Assembly: GCA_023376005.1 (NCBI GenBank)
Contig: CM042150.1
Coordinates: 72,449,494 to 72,513,493 of the forward strand
Length of the DNA stretch: 64,000 bases
Source: Doryteuthis pealeii
Taxonomy: Eukaryota; Mollusca; Cephalopoda; Myopsida; Loliginidae
Reading direction: 5' to 3'
Shown: positions 36,990 through 48,633 of the stretch, in pieces
Layout of the letters: each line of letters opens with the position of its first letter
Position numbering within the stretch: the first letter of the stretch is position 1
The notes under the pieces: model-generated
What the model was told of the DNA's origin: nothing
Seen by the model: only the letters and a program-made list of their open reading frames with translations
The model's database searches: none
Position numbers and translations under genes: made by a program

Positions 36990-39370
36990 TGAAATGTGTG
37001 GTGTCACTGCAGGAACGTCCTTTCCATTTTCTGTGTGGTGGGGTCATTTGTGTCTGGAGTTGTGTTTTTGCCAAAGCTGTCCTTATTCCGTCTGAGATGG
37101 TGTCTATTCTGCCTAAAGACGCTGCCATTCTGTGATTCAACTATGATGGTGCAATCGTCGATATTGTTCCTAATATTTCCAGGTTTCTAGAATGTACTAT
37201 CTTGCTGGAAACGGACATTTTCTCCTTCTTGTAGTGGCGTTTGTTGTCGGCAATTTAATTGTTTCATATTTCTTTGTGTGCATTCGTGGTCTATGTCTTT
37301 AGGCTTCAGATGGCTAGATAGTACCGATATTACATCTCAGTGGTGGCCCTGAAGAAGTTATACAGGGGAGAATCCTAAGCCTCTGATTGGGGTATTCCGG
37401 TACTCAACTATGCATATGTCGGGGTCACTACTGTTGCTTTTTGCTTTCTGTAAGATTATATTTGCTGTTTGTACTGTTCACTCAGCAAAACCATTGGATT
37501 AGGGTACCTTGAACTGGATGTGGAGTGTACAAAATCGTAGTCCTCTGAGATCTTTTCAAATTTTGTGGAATTAAATTTGGTACCATTATCAGAAACTATT
37601 TTTTCTGGTATGCTATACCTAAAGAAATTTGACTTCGTATATTGTATGATAGCTTTGTTGATAGTGAAGTGTACCCGTGCCACTTCGAAATATCGGCTGT
37701 AGTAGTCCACGATCACAAGGAAGTCCTTTTCATCCGATTGGAATATGTCTGTGGTTACCAGTGATATTTAGGCACAGGGTGTGGTTTCAGAGGCTCTCTC
37801 GGGTTGGAATTCTGAAATGCATCCCAATACAAAGAGGCGTATGTCAGCGGATATCCCAAGCCAAAACAGGAAAGTGTGAGCCCTTGCAAATGTTCTCTAA
37901 ATGCCGGAATGTCCGACATGCAAGTACTTCAGAATTTGTGTCTGGAGTGACCTGGAGATTAGGATCTTATTGTCTTTGAGTATAGGAACTTCTATGTATA
38001 TCAGTTCAAGGTTGTTCCAGTATTCCATAATTGGGGTGTGGATTTCCTCTGATCAGGCCAACCATTTTGGGTGATGCTGATGAGGGCCTGTAGTTCTGGG
38101 TCCTGCTTGGTGACAGTTTTAATGTCTTCTTTTTTGCAATCGGTAACTGGAATCTGTTTAGGTATATTGTGAACATGGGCATCCATTCTTTTAAAGTACT
38201 CCTGATATGTGTCTGGGATATTCTCTCAGACAGGGGTATTTTATTTCGTATATGATGTTCAGGTCATAGTCGCCTAACTGGAGCAACATACTTTTTAAAT
38301 GGGGAGGGGATGAATGTAGAGATTTTTGGAATACCGACACTAAGGGTTTGTGATAAGATTCCACGGTGAGGTTATATCCGTAGATATAATGATGGAATCT
38401 TCTACAGCCAAATAGAATGACAACTAATTCTTTTTCAATCTGTGCACTTTGCGTGAGAGCCTTCGAGGCATATGCGATTGGTCTTCCCTCCTGTAAAAGT
38501 GCAGCTTCAAAGCCGTGTTGGTAGGCATTTACTTGGAGTTGTTAGTTTTGAAGCGTCGAAATATCTCAGTGCTTTGCTCTAGTTTGAAGTCAATACATTT
38601 TTACCCTTTCAAATGTCTTTTAAGATTCCTCTCATGTGAAGTGTATGTCTTTGTCAAATAGTTGGTGCTTGGGATTGTGACTTCAGATACGCTGGGAACG
38701 AATTTTGATAAATAGTTAATCATCCCAAGTATGGTTTCTAGTTGTTTTATTAGTAAATACCGGAATGTCTCGTATCGCTGAGATTTTTTCAGGGTTTGTC
38801 TTGATCGCATATGAGGTTAGTATGCCTCCAAAATACTTAACTCTGAAGGCTACGACCTGTATTTTTTCCTTATCAAATTTAATCCCAACTTTTCTTGTTC
38901 GTTCTATGGATTGGTCATGTTCAGAGTGAGTTTTCCCGTATATCAGGATGTCGTCTACTAGAACAACGATGCTTGGTATGTTTTCGAAACATTCATCGAT
39001 TTTCCTCTGACGATTTCAAACCAAACGGTAACCGAAGGTATCTATATCTCCCTAGCAGAGAATTAAAGGTTGTAAGATACGGACACTCCCTGATTAGTGG
39101 TATGGTCCAATATCTACAGTTTAGTAATGTTCTCATGGGGTAATGTGGTCTCTGTATTCCTATGTTTAGGTTACATGAATCCAGGCAAATCCTCAGCTTA
39201 CCATTTCTTTTTTTACAAATACCTGGGAATTGTAACTTTTATGGTGTCCTCTACTTTCATTCATGTTAGCTCATCTGAGAGCTTCTGATGTAGGGCTAGT
39301 GGTAATTTTCGATGGGGTGTACTATGAGGAGCACCACTGGATCGACATGGATCGAGCAATTTCCTTTAAA
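36990..39370 (-). pseudogene. pol: Ty3-2 pol: RT, RNase H, integrase (copy C)
   Basis: Runs right to left: RT about 39,370-38,610, RNase H 38,560-38,300, linker 38,300-37,990, integrase 37,960-36,990. The integrase core is one frame over 37,716-37,456 and includes VDYYSRYFEVARV and VSDNGTKFNS. The domain boundaries and lost residues are set out under the copy D entries. Confidence 0.82.
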
Positions 39371-39635
39371 TCTTCCTATCCATCAAAACGTCTCTTTACT
39401 CTAACAGTAACTAGTGTTTTTTGTCTAGGTTTTCTTGGAGGTTAACCTAGGGCATGGCTCTGGTGTGTGGTGGTATATATGAATTTAACCAACTCAAAAT
39501 CCAGTATTTGTTTCAATCTTAGTATAATTACTAGCATAGCGTCTATTCCATTATATATTTGTGACAGGGGGGGGGGTGGAATTTTTCATTGGCTCACACT
39601 AACTGTGGTTTCCCTATTTAAGAGGTCGAATTCTT

Positions 39636-39854
39636 GTGCAGTTTAATAGAAGCAAAATGTCAATGCTAGCAGCACGTAGCTTACAGGTTGGCAGCTTGAA
39701 GATGCCGGATTCAAGTTGGAGTTGCTATCGGAGCCGACATGATGCACAAGAACCCGTAATCGGCGATGAAGATAGTGCATCCCTAACAACTACCCTGTAC
39801 GCATCCACAAGATGTAACGTACGACTAGAAGACGAATCCGTTCCGATAATGTGA
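39636..39854 (+). CDS. Small open reading frame of unknown function inside Ty3-2
   Basis: A 72-codon frame opposite to Ty3-2. Its composition is more protein-like than the surrounding AT-driven frames, with SMLAARSLQVGSLKMPDSS near the start. CTATTTAAG lies about 25 bp upstream (39,613), which could be a TATA box. In copies A, B and D a one-base difference in the run after AAGTTGG shifts the frame and gives a 33-codon product, so even its length is uncertain. It may be an inserted fragment of another element or chance. Confidence 0.2.
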   Translation: MQFNRSKMSMLAARSLQVGSLKMPDSSWSCYRSRHDAQEPVIGDEDSASLTTTLYASTRCNVRLEDESVPIM

Positions 39855-40172
39855 TAATTCACATTTTGATAAGTGCTTTTATGTTTACAATTTAGTAAGC
39901 AACATCACAATGATTTTAGTGGGAGCCCACCATATGCTGATATTCTGGCGTTGCTAGGGTTAATCAGTATTTTGCCACAATATACTCGTTTCGGTAGTAT
40001 ATTTACCTGCGATCTAGTGTCAATTTTAAATTTCAATCTTTTTGTTCTTGGGCTCACTTTTATTTATAGGGTGCAGAATCTTTGGTCCTCTGTAGTTGAA
40101 TTCTTCGATAGGTGATTCACAGTGAACTCATCGTCCGAGCTTTTTGTTTGGTGTCGTCCAATTTCTTGAGCC

Positions 40173-40627
40173 GTAGCGTGTGTACAGATTTAAAAGAGTT
40201 AAATCTGTACACACGCTACGGGGGATTTTCGGGAGATTTTCTATGAGAAAATCGAAAAATGTGAAAAAAAAAAAAATTTTAATTAATTTTTGGAGATTTC
40301 TTTTTTACCCATTTCGATAATTATTTTATTGGCTATTATCTTATAAAAAAATATACATCGATATTTTTTCTGCTTAAAAAAAGGGGGGGGGGCTAAATTT
40401 TTAATATAGTTTTTCTTCAAAACTTATTACTTTTTGCACCTAAAATAAGGTTTGCATTAAATAGATATTTATTTCTAGAATCTAAAAATATAACATGTTA
40501 AACTTAATATCAGGATTTTCATATATTCAAAATAATTTGGTGAAAATTTCATTAAAATGGACAATTCCCTGATTTTTGGTAATTGTTTTAAAATTAAGAA
40601 ATTTAAAAAAAATATTACCTCCCTTGG
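40173..40627. mobile_element. Hairpin-ended retroposon in Ty3-2 gag (copy C)
   Basis: Flanked by 14- and 13-bp copies of CAATTTCTTGAGCC. Its first ~47 bp are a perfect inverted repeat with 21-bp arms and a 5-nt loop (40,173-40,219). The other end is the complement of CCAAGGGAGG. Confidence 0.82.
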
Positions 40628-41158
40628 CAATTTCTGAGCCTCCTATCTTCCAGGTTAATCCTCTGCCTTCGTTGTAAAGTCTTTTGCATGATTTCTCCGA
40701 GTTAATGCCGAACACCTTTTGGTCCCATATTCTATCATCTGGGTAGGGATATTCAGTCTTTCACTTGTGTTTTTATTCTAGTTATGAACGGTTCCATCGA
40801 GTAATTCCCTTGATTAGTTGTGTCATGCTAGAATTTGGTTTATTCCTAGTTGGGCGTAGTCGGTCCCTTTCGTCAGGTGTCATGTCGGTCCAAGTTTCGC
40901 AAATTTCTCTAATTTTTTCGCCTACCCAGAGAAGGAGATATGTTACCTGTATAATATTCGTCTTTGTCTCTTAGATGTCTACGGAAGATCAATTCTACTA
41001 TCATCTGGAATTTATGCCAGGTTCCTGGTAGGTTGCTATTTTCCCAATTCATGTTGGGTGTGTAGTCCTGTAAGCTCTGCTATATTGGATTTGATATTTT
41101 AGTAGTTCACCAGAATAGGATTCCTCGACCGTGTAAGGTTTTCTTTATTCTAACACCA

Positions 41159-41275
41159 TGTTATGATCTGGTTTATGTGGTGGCGTTAGGTGTTACTTCA
41201 ATAATAAATTTGGACTCAAACATTAACATATAACAATAAGTTTATTAATGTAGGGTACAACTCAGTTTATTACAA
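41159..41275 (-). repeat. LTR remnant next to the Ty3-2 primer-binding site
   Basis: Minus-strand copy of the last ~117 bp of an LTR, about 85% identical by eye to the end of LTR-B. The adjoining TGGTGTTAGAA (41,148-41,158, reversed) agrees with the primer site that pairs with the 3' end of tRNA-Leu in many gypsy elements, apart from one base. Confidence 0.6.
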
Positions 41276-42419
41276 GCCCCACAACTGGAAGCCATAATGG
41301 AGTCGTGTGGCAAGACAGACGTGGTATTTGTTCCTGGATAAAACTGGGCAATAGTTGGCAATTTGTCTGAGTATTAGTACGAATATGTTTAGGCAGGAAC
41401 AGTGCCTGTATCGTCTACAAATCCCCGCAAGAGTGGCCGATTTTAACTTCTTATCCCATCGACACTCCTCAGTCAAAAATGGGACGAAATTAGGTCAAGT
41501 AAAAGTGTATACTGGAGGTTTTGTTTCTAGTTCTGGAAAGAATTTATCGTTTCGTCTTTGTTTAAACACCACTGCTTCAGTGCAATGTTAAGAACTCGAA
41601 TGCAATACATTGAAATAAGAGTGCGTTTGCGCATAAATAAAACAAAGTTTGTTACTCACATTTTAAGATGCAAGTTCGTTCCAAAGCATTGCCACCATGT
41701 CAGTAAAAATAGATAAAGTGAACAACAAAACAATCGCAATCGTCGAACAAGAAATCTCAACCAGGGAAGAACGCAGACAAAGTGATTTGGCTGTTAACCT
41801 TTTAATGCAAAGCGTTCCTAAGGCGGGGGGTGCTTGCCTTTGTATTTACATAAATGCCATCCTGGCGAAACCCTACTATTTATCTGCAGCTGGGAAAATA
41901 GGGCATGGGAAATAGATAGATTCATGCCTTTCCAAAGAATATTAGAGCAAAGTGAAATGTAAACAGCCTTGTCTAGTCCATTTCCTACGACAATAATTGT
42001 CACGCCACACGCGCACCTTCACGAAAATATCCCCTTAAAAAGAGAAGATTTGTGAAATTTTGAGGACATGATATAAACCCGATTCGAGGTAACAACAGAA
42101 TACACAAAAAAACTGCTGAACGTAAAGACACCGCTAGAAAATAAACAAAATTGGGCTACCTTCAAAAGAGACACTTATCAAAATTACAAATGCTTTATTT
42201 AGCATAGCAATCATAAAAGTGAGCTAGTGAGCTACATAAAGTCCTCTTGTAAAAAATTTTTCACAAACAATAAAAAAATGACAATAAGAAATCGAATAAA
42301 AATTTGCTTCTCTGCAAGTGACAGAAAATGTGCTCTTTTTCCAATTCAAAGAGAATGCACAGAATGCATTCCCTTTCTGAGTTATTACTCAACATCACGA
42401 ACAAAATCGAATCTATTAA
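41276..42419. other. Unassigned stretch with two protein-like frames
   Basis: Between the Ty3-2 LTR remnant and BEL/Pao integrase. Two plus-strand frames have balanced composition: 41,355-41,591 (78 codons, with KNGTKLGQVKVYTGGF) and 41,697-41,915 (72 codons, with VEQEISTREERRQSDLAVN). Neither was recognised. The second is open for its first 47 codons in both arms, then differs by one G. They could be remnants of gag or of a host exon. Confidence 0.35.
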
Positions 42420-43678
42420 CTATTCCTTCAATAACAATGAGTCTATTTTTTACCACTGATAATCTTCATTCCTATTACTAATCCTATTAACTGCTCCACG
42501 ATTCAACTCTTCTCAAGGAAACTTCTCTCAAGTTTATAAATATAGCGATGCTCTAGTATGGATGTAGAAAGGAATTTGGTGAAAAGATATTCAAATCTGC
42601 GTCGCCAGAACATGTATAATTGAGAAGACAAGAGTTGACCACATTCTTGATATCGGATAAAACCGTGAGGAGTTCAAAATAAAGTAACTTCAGTCGTCCC
42701 AACAACTTATAAAGACAAACTTTCAATGTTTTTACAAAGCGCTTCCACAAGCTGAATAGAAAGGTATGGTAAAGTGTTAAGTGTTGGAAGTACTATAGCC
42801 CTTCATATTCATCACATACATGTAACAGCTTGTTCACATTGCATTCAAGATCAAATGAACGTGCATTATCCGAATATATAGGAGAAGACTTCCCATACAT
42901 ATTTAAAAGATCTAATCATAGCTAGAACCACTGAATGGGTAGACATATCATTCAATAATTCCAACAGTGTATCTCTCAAATTAAAACAAGCGGAAGAGTA
43001 AGCTCAACCTCTACTTCCTTTCTTTGCTCTTCCGAACCCACAGGTGACCAGTAAAGTCTATTTTTGTATGAAAAAAGGATTTAATGAAATCGACTCTATT
43101 CTTAGGCAGCTTATGACTTTGGACAACTTAAAGGATAAAATATCATACCTTTATCACAGGCTACCGGAAAAATGACAGCTATAACAACATGTCTGGACCG
43201 ATTTATCCAAAAACCTGTCAAATGAAATTTAACAATACCCTGATGACAGTCCATTAAAACTATATCAGAGAAAGGGCAAAACCGAGGTAATGAAATGATA
43301 TTAAAAAAAATCTTTGAGAGTAGAACTTGGATTTACCAATTCTCCTTTTATATCTAATTAATTCTTTATCAACCAGAAGGAGATCCAAATCTGCCACTAG
43401 AAGAGTTCTAACGGTTAAAAGACTCGTCAGGACTCGTCAGGACTTCTTATTTTAAGGAAAAATTGTGGACTATCTTCAGCAATAAATCCTGGTCGTCAGT
43501 TCTGGCACATCAAAGTCAAAACAAACTTAATTACATGAGACATAACTATCATAATTATCCCCAAAGAATAATTTTTTTCAATTCAATTGAGCGGTTACCG
43601 ACATGAAAAACTTTTAAAATGCAAGTTATATATTTCATGACAAGAAATACTACTTTAGAAACTATTATCTTTGCAGAC
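42420..43678 (-). pseudogene. BEL/Pao RNase H tail and integrase (copy C)
   Basis: Minus-strand counterpart of 50,984-52,240, open from 42,750 to 42,553 over the C-terminal integrase segment that holds SCLLNYTCSGDADLNIFSPN. Confidence 0.72.
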
Positions 43679-44110
43679 TGTTGTAGAGGAGTGAACACCC
43701 TACAAGATGGACTGACCCAGAGCCATATAAAAGTCGACGCAGCAGTGACAGAAGTCGGAAATTATTCGAACGAAATTACTGCGTCAACTCCACCCATTTG
43801 AACCTCCTTATTTTGTACGTTTATCTTGTGTTTGTACTACTTCTTGTTCTATGTTAAAAGTGCTGAATAAATACATATTCACGCATCCTGTGTTCTCTGT
43901 GTATCTTTTTCCTCCTCAAGGATACAACAGATTGGCGACGAGGATGAGATCCCACCCTCGTCGCCAATCTGTTGTAATAAGGAGGTTCAAATGGGTGGAG
44001 TTGACGCAGTAATTTCGTTCGAATAATTTCGGACTTCTGTCACTGCTGCGTCGACTATTATATGGCTCTGGGTCAGTCCATCTTGTAGGGATGTTCACTC
44101 CTCTACAACA
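43679..44110. mobile_element. LTR-E head-to-head pair (copy C)
   Basis: Full LTR 43,679-43,929 (+): CATATAAAAG TATA box at about 43,725, AATAAA at about 43,866. Primer-site motif 43,932-43,943, then its inverse 43,956-43,967. Deleted LTR 43,970-44,110 (-), which lacks about 115 bp of the R-U5 part. Confidence 0.85.
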
Positions 44111-44660
44111 CACATTCTGAAAGACAAATGCTTTTCGTGAGGCATCCCAAAGCACTATCAGAGTCTAGAATAGAAGTGTCTACAACAAACCTATGAAACG
44201 ATTCTATGCCACAAGGTATTGAATACATTTTGTTCCAAATGAGAAGGTAGTCTGAGAAAATGTTCTCATCCCACTTCAACTTCAGTAAGTCACTAAGGAG
44301 TATCATCACCTTAACAGTGACAGTTACTTTAAAATCAAGGTACAAACTTTTGTTACTTAAAATGATGGTGGAGCGTTCGAACTGCGGTACTTCAAGGGAA
44401 TTCTAGCTCGCTTGAACTCGTCTGAGCAGAACCCAAGACTTAATAGTACCATCTTTTTCCTTCATGTGGTTGGAATGACAATTCAAAATATCTAGTCTCC
44501 TTTCAGGAAAATAATAGCGATGGCTGTCCGAATCTACAAACACTACTCTCTACTACTGTCTTTGATCTCTTTATAAACAATCTCATTTTCTAATAAGGGT
44601 GATAAAGGCTCTTTGTTGCTTTCCTGACAAGAGTATTTTCTTTTGCTTTATCCATATCAT
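44111..44660 (-). pseudogene. BEL/Pao RT to RNase H fragment (copy C)
   Basis: Minus-strand counterpart of 50,010-50,551. Here the 80-codon frame 44,345-44,103 stays open through KVTVTVKVMILLSDLLKLKW to the edge of the LTR-E pair. Confidence 0.62.
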
Positions 44661-46030
44661 GGCATAAGGCACTAGCATGTGCATGACTCCAGCATCAGCA
44701 ACAAGGCTTAAGTTTATTCTATTCGCCAATCAATGGGACCGGTACAATTACACAGGCATATTGCTTTACATCGCTCTATGCATTCCTACCACGAAGGGTA
44801 CCTTATACAAAAAAAGGTCAAAATGGTAATTACTTCGACAAGAAGTTTCACACAAAAATTCTCCAAAGTGGAATGTTTTTTTATCGATAACCAGGGATTC
44901 AAATTTCTCATTACCGACGGCTAAGGAATTATATTTTCTCTTCTACAACACCATGCCCCGTTAGTTTTGACTCTCTAAGGAATCTTTTGGTAATTTTGAA
45001 TTAAAAATATTCCTGTGAGGCCTATGATCCCCAAAAATAAAAGTCTCCATAGCGCAGACCGGGAGTTCGGCAGAGATACGTTCTGTCTATATGCTCGACA
45101 GTATTAAAAAAAAAAGGCCGACTTTAACCGTCTCTGCTCCACTACCCAAGAGTCCCTAATCCCCTCCCCATCAAAATAGCAGCAGTAGGCCCCAAGCTTT
45201 CGGCCAATCCCTCCAACAATTCTAAAATTAACCCTCGTGGTCCCACAAAAACACTGCACACTTTATCCACAAAGTGAATAGCAATTTTCCTGCTTCAGAG
45301 AACCATTTTCCAAGAATAAAATTTCCATTGATTGTTTTTGTTTGTTTTTTTCATTTTAAATTCTCTTCTTCTCTTAAATTCTGACTCAAGTTGCTTTCTG
45401 TAAATATCAATTTATTACCAGACCACACACAAATTGGATTCGTTAGTGTCTGAAAAATCAAAGTTAACAAGTGCAACTACAAAATTAACAAATCAAAATC
45501 CATTTTTAGTCTATACTATTGATTATGAACATTATATATTATTCAAATGCTTGAAATATATCCATAGGAAATAAAATATTTACCATAGTTTCACTGTATT
45601 TAAAGTTTGATATTGCAAAGATTTTCACTTCAGCTAAAATTCCAAACTCTGACTGATTAACAATCGCAAATCAAGAACGTTAATGACTGACTTTTTAATT
45701 TGATCCTCATCGTTGAAGCATAATACAAATTCAACACAACTGTTGTATTTTTGTTGACCAGAAAATTATTGAATTTCACTTGTTGATTTGAGGTTGATAA
45801 ATTATTTCCATTCAAAACTTAATTTTAAATATGAAGAACTTATATCACAAAAATATAAAATACAAAAATATTTCTTACATTTCATATACGTATAATTATT
45901 TTTAGGCAATTCCACGCTATCATTTTTCCAGGAAGTATCCACTTGTCCTATCGTCACTGTGAGTACATGGAATTTATTTATTGCTTAAACTTTAGGTGTA
46001 CCTATGTGGGTGTATTTGTTCCCGTTCTGT
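44661..46030. other. Unassigned AT-rich stretch (copy C)
   Basis: Reverse of 48,632-50,009. A 63-codon plus-strand frame (44,733-44,924) is kept in both arms but has no recognisable motif. I see no RNA gene or repeat structure. Confidence 0.4.
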
Positions 46031-46038
46031 GGTGTGCG

Positions 46039-46040
<2 letters not shown>

Positions 46041-46090
<50 letters not shown>
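46041..46090. repeat. (GA)n microsatellite (copy C)
   Basis: GA dinucleotide run ending in an eight-to-nine G homopolymer. Its reversed partner in copy D starts with a seven-C run and carries one TTC interruption that is absent here. Confidence 0.95.
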
Positions 46091-46092
<2 letters not shown>

Positions 46093-47104
46093 TAAGCAGA
46101 AATGATAAACGTGTGAAAAGAAAAAGTGAAGAGAGAATTTTTTTCAATATGATTTGCTTAATAACAGTATCTAAAATAGGATTTTAATGCCTATTTTTTT
46201 TTTAATTTTTGAAAATTCTTTCAAGACAGCATTTTTGTGATTCACCGGTTTCTGTAAAGAGACCAGGCTTATAACTGGCTGTTGTCCTGAGTACATGAAC
46301 TGTATCCAGGCTGCCAAGTACTAGGGGGAGCCTGTCATGTGTCTGAGACAGTAGGTCATTCTATATACAAATGGAAAATAAGAAAATTAACTTTACAGAA
46401 TAAAAACAGCCAACACAAGAATTATACAGAAGAGAAGTCAGAATACTGGGAGTAAAAAAAACAGCTGTAAGACGAGGTGGCAACTTTTTGCCTTCCATTT
46501 TATATGTTGTTATTTTAACTATTCTATCTTCCTCTCTGTGCCCTCTTCGTGATCTTTGTGTTCCGATATAAGAACTGGGCATTATTGATATATAACAGAC
46601 AGTAGATCGGTATATTGCATCATTGTATTCATGGATACATTAACACTGAATATTTGGTAAGGAAAGACAAAAACAAACTCATATGAACAGTAAACATATG
46701 GGTATTTAATACACAACAGCATGCCAAACTGTAATAATATGTAATATATGTCCCAAAAAGTTGAATTGTACAAAATGCTCGAAAGAACAACTAAAAATGT
46801 TTGGCAATAGAAAAGGTAATGCAAAGAACTTGAAGGGTCTTCATCGCCATTATTTGCCAATAGGATTTATCTTGCGGGCGAGAGATAAGAATCGGTGTTC
46901 ACTTCACCTAATCATGACCAAAGAGATCTTGAGAAAAGAGGTCTCGTTTCTCACGTGACCAACGATTACGAGATGAGAGAAGTGAGATGTGTTGAGAGAT
47001 CAAATAAGAATCCAAACCAAGACATCCAAGATAAGATAACTTCCTGTCACATTACACCGACTTATAGCTGTCATAATCCTAACACTGACAATCAGGAACT
47101 TTCG
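46091..47104. other. Unassigned stretch before the SINE (copy C)
   Basis: Reverse of 47,556-48,576. It includes the complement of the candidate terminal exon (about 46,168-46,350) and of the hydrophobic frame (46,582-46,860, 92 codons). The latter shares only its last third in frame with copy D. Indels cluster toward the palindrome centre. Confidence 0.4.
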
Positions 47105-47257
47105 GGGTGGGAGGTCCCGTGGCATAGCGGCTAACGTGCTGGACTGCAACATCGTAGTGAGTTCGAACTCCAGTCGAGCTATTGCATTTACTTTCAAAAG
47201 ATATGAGTCACCTCACCCCCCACCTATTGGTTAAACAATACTATTACTGTTCTTCTA
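47105..47257 (+). mobile_element. tRNA-derived SINE (copy C)
   Basis: An RNA polymerase III promoter of tRNA type. The A box is TGGCATAGCGG at 47,120-47,130 and the B box GTTCGAACTCC at 47,161-47,171, with the tRNA-like head covering about 47,108-47,180. A non-tRNA body runs into the palindrome loop. The acceptor stem does not pair, so it is not a working tRNA gene. No poly(A) tail or target duplication was identified. Confidence 0.65.
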
Positions 47258-47395
47258 CAATGATGGCTTTGGCATTAAATAACCCACGAAACCGAATCAG
47301 GAACTCTCAGACATGGTATAATTTGCTAAAGTTTAAGTAAATACTCAGCCAGTACCATTTGCTTGATCTGATTAATGCAATAAACTTGTTATATT
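47258..47395. other. Unique loop at the centre of the C/D palindrome
   Basis: About 140 bp seen once in the window, between arms that pair from TTCTACA outward. It has no reading frame of note and may be the rest of the SINE body. Its uniqueness matters: any true palindrome must turn here. Confidence 0.75.
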
Positions 47396-47404
47396 TTCAC
47401 TGTA

Positions 47405-47555
47405 GAAAACAGTAATAGTATTGTTTGACCATAGGTTGGGGGTAGGTGACTCATATACTTTTGTAAAAGTAAATGCAAATAAGCTCGACTGGATTCGAAA
47501 CTGCCTACGATGTTGCATGTCCAGCCAAGTTAGCCGCTATGCCACGGGACCTCCC
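47405..47555 (-). mobile_element. tRNA-derived SINE (copy D)
   Basis: Minus-strand partner of the SINE at 47,105. Its B box (GTTTCGAATCC on the minus strand) and A box (TGGCATAGCGG) are both present. It differs from its partner by more changes per base than the rest of the arms, mostly indels around the middle of the head. Confidence 0.65.
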
Positions 47556-47812
47556 ACCCCGAAAGTTCCTGATTGTCAGTGTTAGGATTATGACAGCTAT
47601 AAGTCGGTGTAATGTGACAGAAGTTATCTTATCTTGGATGTCTTGGTTTGGATGTCTTATTTGATCTCTCAACACATCTCACTTCTCTCATCTCGTAATC
47701 GTTGGTCACGTGAGAAACGAGACTCTTTCTTCAAGATCTCTTTGGTCATGATTTAGGTGGAAGTGAACACCGATTCTTATCTCTCGCCGCAAGATAAATC
47801 CTATGGCAAATA

Positions 47813-48085
47813 ATGGCGATGAAGAACCCTTCAAAGTTTCTTGCATTACCTTTTCTATTGCCAACATTTTTAGTTGTTCTTTCGAGCATTATTGTACAAT
47901 TCAACTTTTTGGGAACAATATATTACATATTATTACAGTTTGGCAATGCTGTTGTGTTATTAATACCCATATGTTTACTGTTCAATATGAGTTTGTTTTG
48001 TCTTTCCTTACAAATATTCAGTGTTAATGTATCCATGAATACAATGATGCAATATACCGATCTACTGTCTGTTATATATCAATAA
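47813..48085 (+). CDS. Hydrophobic 90-codon frame, doubtful
   Basis: Opens with MAMKNPSKFLALPFLLPTF and would have two or three membrane-spanning stretches. AT-rich DNA yields such peptides by chance. Copy C has indels in the first half, so only the last ~30 codons agree. No family was recognised. Confidence 0.12.
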   Translation: MAMKNPSKFLALPFLLPTFLVVLSSIIVQFNFLGTIYYILLQFGNAVVLLIPICLLFNMSLFCLSLQIFSVNVSMNTMMQYTDLLSVIYQ

Positions 48086-48306
48086 TGCCCAGTTCTTATA
48101 TCGAACACAAAGATCACGAAGAGGGCACAGAGAGGAAGATAGATAGTTAAAATAACAACATATAAAAATGGAAGGCAAAAAGTTGCCACCTCGTCTTACA
48201 GCTGTTTTTTTTACTCCCAGTATTCTGACTTCTCTTCTGTATAATTCTTGTGTTGGCTGTTTTTATTCTGTAAAGTTAATTTTCTTATTTTTCCATTTGT
48301 ATATAG

Positions 48307-48486
48307 AATGACCTACTGTCTCAGACACATGACAGGCTCCCCCTAGTACTTGGCAGCCTGGGATACAGTTCATGTTACTCAGGACAACAGCCAGTTATAA
48401 GCCTGGTCTCTTTACAGAAACCGGTGAATCACAAAAATGCTGTCTTGAAAGAATTTTCAAAAATTAAAAAAAAAAATAGGCATTAA
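48307..48486 (+). other. Possible terminal exon of unknown gene
   Basis: A pyrimidine-rich tract ending in TATATAG looks like a splice acceptor. The 59-codon frame that opens directly after it (NDLLSQTHDRLPLVLGSLGY at the start, a Lys-rich end) has ordinary protein composition and stops at TAA. In copy C a poly-T length difference breaks the last codons, and in copy A two bases are lost. No upstream exon was found. Confidence 0.2.
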
Positions 48487-48576
48487 AATCCTATTTTAGA
48501 TACTGTTATTAAGCAAATCATATTGAAAAAAATTCTCTCTTCACTTTTTCTTTTCAACGTTTATCATTTCTGCTTA

Positions 48577-48583
48577 CCCCCCC

Positions 48584-48631
<48 letters not shown>
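48577..48631. repeat. (CT)n microsatellite (copy D)
   Basis: CT run preceded by seven Cs and broken once by TTC. Confidence 0.95.

Positions 48632-48633
<2 letters not shown>

Larger units (their letters stand above)
39371..41052 (-). pseudogene. Ty3-2 gag and protease (copy C)
   Basis: Gag begins at the Met codon 41,050-41,052 and runs left through FGINSEKSCKRLYNEGRGL to 40,641. The hairpin-ended retroposon follows, then the gag tail (40,172-40,050) and the protease (40,040-39,870). The protease-to-RT interval 39,640-39,371 holds no clear domain. Confidence 0.72.
30090..47257 (-). repeat. Copy C, left arm of the 33-kb palindrome
   Basis: Reverse complement of copy D. Paired coordinates add to about 94,660 from 30,640 (pairing with 64,000) to the loop at 47,258. 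Arms share even the order of small differences between the two LTR-E copies. Discrepancies are overwhelmingly indels, with a few exceptions such as gtcaaaaatggg against gtcaattaatggg at about 41,474. The first 550 bases have no partner in this window. Confidence 0.94.

Noticed and set aside
37677..37979. 100-codon plus-strand frame, also 56,684-56,977 on the minus strand
   Set aside because: Antisense of the Ty3-2 integrase N-terminal region, where known motifs read on the other strand.
44733..44924. Conserved 63-codon frame (also 49,741-49,932)
   Set aside because: Conservation is only between arms of the same palindrome, which carries no selective information. No motif is present.
47108..47180. 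Functional tRNA gene
   Set aside because: A and B boxes are present but the ends do not form an acceptor stem and the anticodon arm is not convincing. A tRNA-derived SINE head fits better.
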